Source: Candidatus Hodarchaeota archaeon
GTDB lineage: Archaea; Asgardarchaeota; Heimdallarchaeia; Hodarchaeales; YT1-039
NCBI GenBank assembly: GCA_016840025.1
Contig: JAEOTF010000163.1
Span: 1 to 26,804 of the forward strand
Length of the DNA stretch: 26,804 bases
Direction: 5' to 3'
Part shown: piece after piece, positions 22,711 to 26,804 of the stretch
Layout of the letters: each line of letters opens with the position of its first letter
Position numbering within the stretch: the first letter of the stretch is position 1
Made by a program: the position numbers and the translations under genes
Notes under the pieces: model-generated
Databases searched by the model: none
Told to the model about the DNA's origin: nothing
Seen by the model: only the letters and a program-made list of their open reading frames with translations

Positions 22711-23888
22711 TTAACATCTTCTCTCTTTTTGAGATCCGCTATTACTTTTTTCCATTCTTTTGTACCATGTAAACTTGTTAAATCCTCATCTTCCAGCATA
22801 TAGTCTAATTCTACCCACCCCGTTTCTATAGCTTTATGGAGATTTCTTAAGGCTGCATCAATATCTCCTGCTAATGCCCAAGCACTCGCTGTATCATAAT
22901 AATGTATATTTGTAGGCTCACCAAGCTTAAATGCTTCCTCATAGCATAATGCAGATTCTTTGAAGTCTTTGAAGTATAGGGAGCTTCGATAAATTCTCTT
23001 CATCAGATTTTCATATGGATCATAACACCCAAAGAAAACCGGCTGTTCTCTAATTTTTTCAAAACCTATCTTCTCCGCAATTTTTCTACTACCTAAATTA
23101 TATTCATTAGAACGCCAGCTTATTTCTGTTAATTTTTTTGCAAGACAAGAATCAACAGTAGCAGCTGCTGTTAAGGTGGCAAATCCTTGTTTTCTGTATT
23201 CTTTATCGGTTTCAAGACTAAGTTCACAACGATTTCCACTGACATAGTCCGTAATACACCAACTAACAATTTTTTTTCCATGTATTATGCAACAACCTAC
23301 CCCTTGTGCCAAAAAATCATCAACAGATGCCCATAATGCCTTAATCCATCGATTAATTGTATCATTATTCCTTAGATCTGTCTGACTTAAAATATCCTCA
23401 TTAATACGTTCTACAGTAAAACCAGAAGGAATTTGTTCTTGCCAATCAACGATTTTTCGTTGTTTAAATAAATATAGCAAATGGAAATCCGTCAGTCTCA
23501 CAATTTTTTTTCTTAAAATTCGCTGATATTCTTCCCTGAAGTAGTTTCGTTCCAGAATGTCTACAATCATATTTTCCCAGTTAGGAGAAGAGTAGATGCA
23601 GAAAGTATCTGTCTTGTGTTTCTTTGCTTCTTTGGGGATTTTATCTGCAAGGAGTTTTTCTAATGAAGCGTTATATTCATTATTATTCTCGTCTCCTGCT
23701 ATATAATGAAAATGTGACTTATTCCAGATATAAGCGCTCTTTGGACTGTTAACGTCATCTACCCAGATTTTGCCTCGGGTTCTCTTTTCTATAACTGCAA
23801 TTATGGCAAGGACGTCCTGCAAAGGATGAAATATAGACCGTACTTTTTCATAGTCGCGTTTATCAAGTTCATATATCATGTCCGTCAC
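22707..23888 (-). CDS. GNAT acetyltransferase with C-terminal TPR-like region, copy B
   Basis: 393 residues, same architecture as copy A: ...IWVDDVNSPKSAYIW near the N-terminus, GCCIIHGKKIVSWCITDYVS, LSLETDKEYRKQGFATLTAA (loop YRKQGFA) and NLGSRKIAEKIGFEK, then TPR-like KDFKESALCYEEAFKLG and ASAWALAGDIDAALRNLHKA. The two share the same order and endings (LxSLHxTKxW) but are well diverged, so the duplication is not recent. The first start is GTG at 23888, overlapping the previous stop by 4 nt; an ATG at 23879 is also possible. Function as for copy A. Confidence 0.83.
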   Translation of the reverse strand: MTDMIYELDKRDYEKVRSIFHPLQDVLAIIAVIEKRTRGKIWVDDVNSPKSAYIWNKSHFHYIAGDENNNEYNASLEKLLADKIPKEAKKHKTDTFCIYSSPNWENMIVDILERNYFREEYQRILRKKIVRLTDFHLLYLFKQRKIVDWQEQIPSGFTVERINEDILSQTDLRNNDTINRWIKALWASVDDFLAQGVGCCIIHGKKIVSWCITDYVSGNRCELSLETDKEYRKQGFATLTAAATVDSCLAKKLTEISWRSNEYNLGSRKIAEKIGFEKIREQPVFFGCYDPYENLMKRIYRSSLYFKDFKESALCYEEAFKLGEPTNIHYYDTASAWALAGDIDAALRNLHKAIETGWVELDYMLEDEDLTSLHGTKEWKKVIADLKKREDVK

Positions 23889-24364
23889 TTTTTAACCTTT
23901 TTATGGAAAGTATACCACTTTTCTTCTTCATAATAGGCTTCTTGATAGCCTCGCTGTCGACATAACGCGATTGCAGCAGGATTATCGGTATAGTACACAA
24001 TGGAGTCATAACCTCTATTTGATATGAAATCCTCAAAGAATTCAAAGAATTTCTTCCCATATCCCTTTCCTCTATGTTCGACTGTCAACCACAGCTCATG
24101 AAGTTCAACAAATACTTTCTTTCCTCCAAGAAGTTTCCTTAATATGACTTTATCACCCTCGTCTCGGGGATCTCCCTTCCTATGCTCTTCTGTGGTTGCT
24201 TCATGCCAGATTGTATGTCCAATGATTTCTTCATTTATTCTCCAAATGATAAGATGGTTTGTGTCTGATTTGATCAAGTTTTCCTCAACTGCATCAAGTT
24301 CACCCCTAGTTGTTCTATAATAGCTCCTAAATTCTTCTAAATCACAACCAAATTTAAATTCCAT
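23885..24364 (-). CDS. GNAT-family N-acetyltransferase
   Basis: 159 residues, the standard single-domain size. HLIIWRINEEIIGHTIWHEA is the central strand pair, VELHELWLTVEHRGKGYGKK carries the acetyl-CoA pyrophosphate loop (RGKGYG), and NPAAIALCRQRGYQEAYYEE is motif B with the usual Asn-x-x-Ala. The Asp/Glu-rich strand before it could bind a cationic substrate. It overlaps the downstream gene by 4 nt and begins 30 bp after the nucleotidyltransferase, so it belongs to the same transcript. Confidence 0.88.
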   Translation of the reverse strand: MEFKFGCDLEEFRSYYRTTRGELDAVEENLIKSDTNHLIIWRINEEIIGHTIWHEATTEEHRKGDPRDEGDKVILRKLLGGKKVFVELHELWLTVEHRGKGYGKKFFEFFEDFISNRGYDSIVYYTDNPAAIALCRQRGYQEAYYEEEKWYTFHKKVKK

Positions 24365-24393
24365 TTTTATCCATCTCGAATTAGTGGTATGAG

Positions 24394-25542
24394 CTACGAG
24401 TCGTCCTTTCTTGAAATGAGATAGGAATTGATGTCTTCTAATTTCCGAAAGTTAAGAATTCTCACACCATTATTGGCTAAGAATTGATAGAATCGTTCTT
24501 CTAAAATTTTTGCAGCATGACGAAGACCTTCAAAATCGTTATTAGAAATGAATTGTGATAGATCAGGGAGACCTAAATCGCTATAAAACCTATCAATTTC
24601 GTTTAACAAATTAAAATCAGCTGCAGGTTTACCTTGGATTTCTGAAACTAATTCTGTCACCCACACTTGTAATTCGCTAGCTGCATAACTTGCTGTGAGA
24701 ATATCTTGTCTACTGCATGCGGTTTGGATTTTACCTAAATATTCTTTTATCCCTACAAAATCATCACTCAAAGTACTTGGATCTCTCTTCTTAGCTGGCA
24801 TTTTTTGTTGTTCTTTATAGACTAAATCTCTTAAATTTGTTATTAATAACCGTCCTGTAATAATTAATTCATTAAATTCATTTGATGTAGCAAGAATTTT
24901 TACTAATTGCTCAAAATCCTTGGGAACTAATGGTAGCTCAATTACTTGTTGAATATTTGATCCCCAATTTTTAGTATAGTACCTACTGTTCAATAAAGAC
25001 AGCATTATGCATGTTTTATTGATCAGCTCCCAAGATGCCCATCGAGCAAATAAAAAATCCTTATTCACTTCTGCAAAGTGCATTCTTTCAATAAATGCAA
25101 ATAAGGCATTGAATGAGTCAATTATCCGTTGAAAATTTTTTTCTTTGTCTTCCGTTGTCTTTTTGACTAACTCTTTTAGTTTTTCAAAACGTTTCTTGTC
25201 CTCTCCTGATCTTGTGTAGAGTATTTTACAATTAGTGAATAAAGACGCTGCCACACACCAAGGTGAGAGTGGTTCTCTGTCTCCAGAGGCGAGTTTCTCA
25301 GCCTTTTTCCAATCCATTCTCCAGAGATCGATTGCGCAGTTTTGATAAACAAGCTGTATTGAAGGATCGATGGAGTTCATATCGTCAACAATTGCATACA
25401 TATCTAAATCAGAATATTTAGAAGTGTTTTTTAGGGCTACTGAACCATAAACTGCTATAATTCCAATTTTCTGTGGAAATTTTGAAATAGCATGTTCAGT
25501 TAGTAGTTGAGCGATTTCTTGCAGATCAGTTTCCTCTCTCAT
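24394..25542 (-). CDS. Nucleotidyltransferase-domain protein (polymerase beta/ANT-like)
   Basis: About 382 residues from the ATG at 25542, which follows GAGTGA; the longer frame from 25644 would overlap the upstream GNAT gene. VYGSVALKNTSKYSDLDMYA gives the GS-x9-DxD signature (G33, S34, D45, D47) of the NTP_transf_2 fold, and a further Asp follows in IDLWRMDW. The C-terminal ~250 residues are helical, like the substrate-binding half of aminoglycoside/lincosamide nucleotidyltransferases or HEPN-type partners. It would move a nucleotide to a small molecule or protein. Its place inside a run of acetyltransferases supports a small-molecule modification role; a toxin-antitoxin-like role is less likely without a second small gene. 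Confidence 0.82.
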   Translation of the reverse strand: MREETDLQEIAQLLTEHAISKFPQKIGIIAVYGSVALKNTSKYSDLDMYAIVDDMNSIDPSIQLVYQNCAIDLWRMDWKKAEKLASGDREPLSPWCVAASLFTNCKILYTRSGEDKKRFEKLKELVKKTTEDKEKNFQRIIDSFNALFAFIERMHFAEVNKDFLFARWASWELINKTCIMLSLLNSRYYTKNWGSNIQQVIELPLVPKDFEQLVKILATSNEFNELIITGRLLITNLRDLVYKEQQKMPAKKRDPSTLSDDFVGIKEYLGKIQTACSRQDILTASYAASELQVWVTELVSEIQGKPAADFNLLNEIDRFYSDLGLPDLSQFISNNDFEGLRHAAKILEERFYQFLANNGVRILNFRKLEDINSYLISRKDDS

Positions 25543-25574
25543 ATTCGTCACTCTTCTAAATATCAATAGACCCT

Positions 25575-26534
25575 CTAAGATAGCATTTTGATATGGTGGA
25601 TAAGCCGTGCCACTTCTTTGAATCCTAAACTTCGATATAACCAATAGGCAGGTAGATTTTCTATATCTACGTCCAGTCCCATTCGTGAAAAGCCTTGTTG
25701 TGCGGTTATTTTAATACTCATTGAGAGAAGGAGTTTTCCGAGCTTTTTCCCCTTGAATTCGGGATGAACCCCCATACTAGCTAGGCGTGCTTTCTTTTCT
25801 CCCCACGGGGTAATCATGGTGAATCCTACCACCCTTTGATTCTGTATTAATGCTAGGGAAGCGTCTTTAACTAAATCCATTGATTCAATACAACTCCAAA
25901 ACGCTTCATTTCTTTGTCTTTCATTTTTCTGATGGAAAAAACGATCTTTTCCTGTTAGAAAAGCGCGATACCAACACTCAAAGATTTTATTTGCGTCTAC
26001 TTCTGAGAGAGGTCTAATTTTACAATCTTGAGGAATATTGAATGTAGAAAAATCAGTTTCTGAAATGTTACGTTCCAACCATGGTTCATGCATGACTTTC
26101 ATATCTTGTGAATCAAACAAAGAACGCCGTCCTTCATATATTGGCATCTCCCACGGTGACAAGTCAAAATTAATCCAAAGTCGAGATTTCTCCATTTCTC
26201 TTGCATTCTGTATACTACGTTTGATTAATTTAGAAGCAATCTCCTCTGCATTCTCAGCAGGGACAACATGGGGATGCCAGGGTCCCATTTCAACAGTTTC
26301 TGAATCTCCATTCCTGAGACCCATCCAACCCAATAGCTGATCTTCTGCTCTAGCAAGTATGATTGCCTGGTATGGATCATTAAAATGTGATTTTTGAAGA
26401 TCCTCTATAATTTCTACTATAGAAATATCATCTCTAAGAAGTCCAAGAGACTGTAGTGAAGTGTGAGTTAATTGAGCCAACTCATGGACATCTATTTCCT
26501 GCCATTTGTAATTTATAATCCTTATTATCAACAA
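25575..26534 (-). CDS. Tandem GNAT acetyltransferase (two GNAT folds)
   Basis: 319 residues. The first half (about 1-150) has GNAT-like secondary structure (AIILARAEDQLLGWMGLRN, MGPWHPHVVPAENAEEIA) but a poor acetyl-CoA loop. The second half is canonical: ALIQNQRVVGFTMITPWGE, ASMGVHPEFKGKKLGKLLLS (loop KGKKLG) and NLPAYWLYRSLGFKEVARL. Double-GNAT proteins with a weak first and active second domain resemble the mycothiol-synthase type layout. The start is TTG with GGAG 4 nt before it. It sits 31-32 bp from both neighbours on the same strand. Confidence 0.85.
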   Translation of the reverse strand: MLIIRIINYKWQEIDVHELAQLTHTSLQSLGLLRDDISIVEIIEDLQKSHFNDPYQAIILARAEDQLLGWMGLRNGDSETVEMGPWHPHVVPAENAEEIASKLIKRSIQNAREMEKSRLWINFDLSPWEMPIYEGRRSLFDSQDMKVMHEPWLERNISETDFSTFNIPQDCKIRPLSEVDANKIFECWYRAFLTGKDRFFHQKNERQRNEAFWSCIESMDLVKDASLALIQNQRVVGFTMITPWGEKKARLASMGVHPEFKGKKLGKLLLSMSIKITAQQGFSRMGLDVDIENLPAYWLYRSLGFKEVARLIHHIKMLS

Positions 26535-26565
26535 ACTCCATTATTCTCTCTATAATTTGTAGTTT

Positions 26566-26804
26566 TTAACCATCAGTTCGTTTCCACACGTAATAGTTTT
26601 TTCGCCAACCATCCTTGAAGCCTTGACTTCGATATAATTCGTAAGCGGGTCTATTATTAAAGTCAACACACAAACTCATGGTTTTCAGACCCTGTTGAAT
26701 TAATCGCTTCATAATTAGACGAAAAAGCCCTTTTCCTAATCCTTTTCTCCTATAATCTGGATGAATACCAAAATCCCACAAATGTCCATTTCCATCACCA
26801 TGAG
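26566..26804 (-). CDS. GNAT acetyltransferase, C-terminal part (cut by window end)
   Basis: The frame stays open to the last base, so only the final ~78 residues are seen: GNGHLWDFGIHPDYRRKGLG includes the acetyl-CoA loop RRKGLG, and VDFNNRPAYELYRSQGFKD is motif B. The end DGWRKNYYVWKRTDG is complete. The active-site half lies beyond the window. It is the most upstream visible gene of the acetyltransferase run. Confidence 0.82.
   Translation of the reverse strand, partial: HGDGNGHLWDFGIHPDYRRKGLGKGLFRLIMKRLIQQGLKTMSLCVDFNNRPAYELYRSQGFKDGWRKNYYVWKRTDG

Noticed and set aside
24394..25644. Longer start for the nucleotidyltransferase
   Set aside because: It would overlap the upstream GNAT gene by 70 bp, whereas the ATG at 25542 has GAGTGA just upstream.
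1..26804. Transposons, integrases, tRNA or rRNA genes
   Set aside because: I saw no transposase or integrase motifs, terminal inverted repeats with target duplications, or cloverleaf-like sequences on either strand.

Overview
The window looks like a piece of an AT-rich archaeal chromosome. Evidence: a divergent transcription factor B-like protein, TATA-type promoter boxes, GGAGG/GGTGG ribosome binding sites, a UbiA-type membrane prenyltransferase of the kind used for archaeal lipids, a MoaD/SAMP-like beta-grasp protein, and large Ig-repeat surface proteins with a C-terminal membrane anchor. An Asgard archaeon (for example a Heimdallarchaeia-type lineage) is my best guess, but that is inference. 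No rRNA, tRNA, CRISPR array, transposase or integrase was found.

Layout. (1) 1-498, minus strand: a MoaD/ThiS-like protein followed by the start of a molybdo-flavoenzyme FAD-binding subunit that runs off the left edge. (2) 700-5840, plus strand: the most interesting region. Five tandem paralogous small membrane proteins share an N-terminal KLKELG helix, transmembrane segments and a C-terminal YGV-aromatic motif. They are followed at once by a radical SAM/SPASM protein and a methyltransferase with a TPR-like tail. I read this as a candidate peptide/protein-modification (RiPP-like) system with membrane-anchored substrates. (3) 5841-6168: no gene, but a nested inverted repeat. (4) 6169-11490, minus: a 1773-residue multi-Ig surface protein whose 5' end has clearly higher GC. 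(5) 11589-13617, plus: an unrecognised operon (soluble protein, small Cys protein, membrane protein and a possible 45-residue protein). (6) 13602-14504, minus: UbiA prenyltransferase. (7) 14675-15682, plus: anchored lamin-tail-domain protein. (8) 15687-16580, minus: TFB-like protein without a zinc ribbon. (9) 16855-18698, plus: exported anchored protein, membrane protein and a small Cys-rich protein. (10) 18856-20079, plus: acyl-CoA dehydrogenase, convergent with a Gfo/Idh/MocA oxidoreductase (20117-21508). (11) 21583-26804, minus: a compact run of five GNAT acetyltransferase genes and one nucleotidyltransferase gene, overlapping or separated by about 30 bp, the last one cut by the right edge.

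How they work together. The five paralogs have near-identical 5' leaders (TGTGGTGGGAT) and most have their own TATA box, so they may be expressed separately in quantity; gene 5, the radical SAM gene and the methyltransferase gene are probably co-transcribed. The GNAT/nucleotidyltransferase run looks like one transcript and has the composition of a small-molecule modification or resistance cluster. Most other genes are single or paired units concerned with the cell surface, lipids and fatty-acid metabolism.
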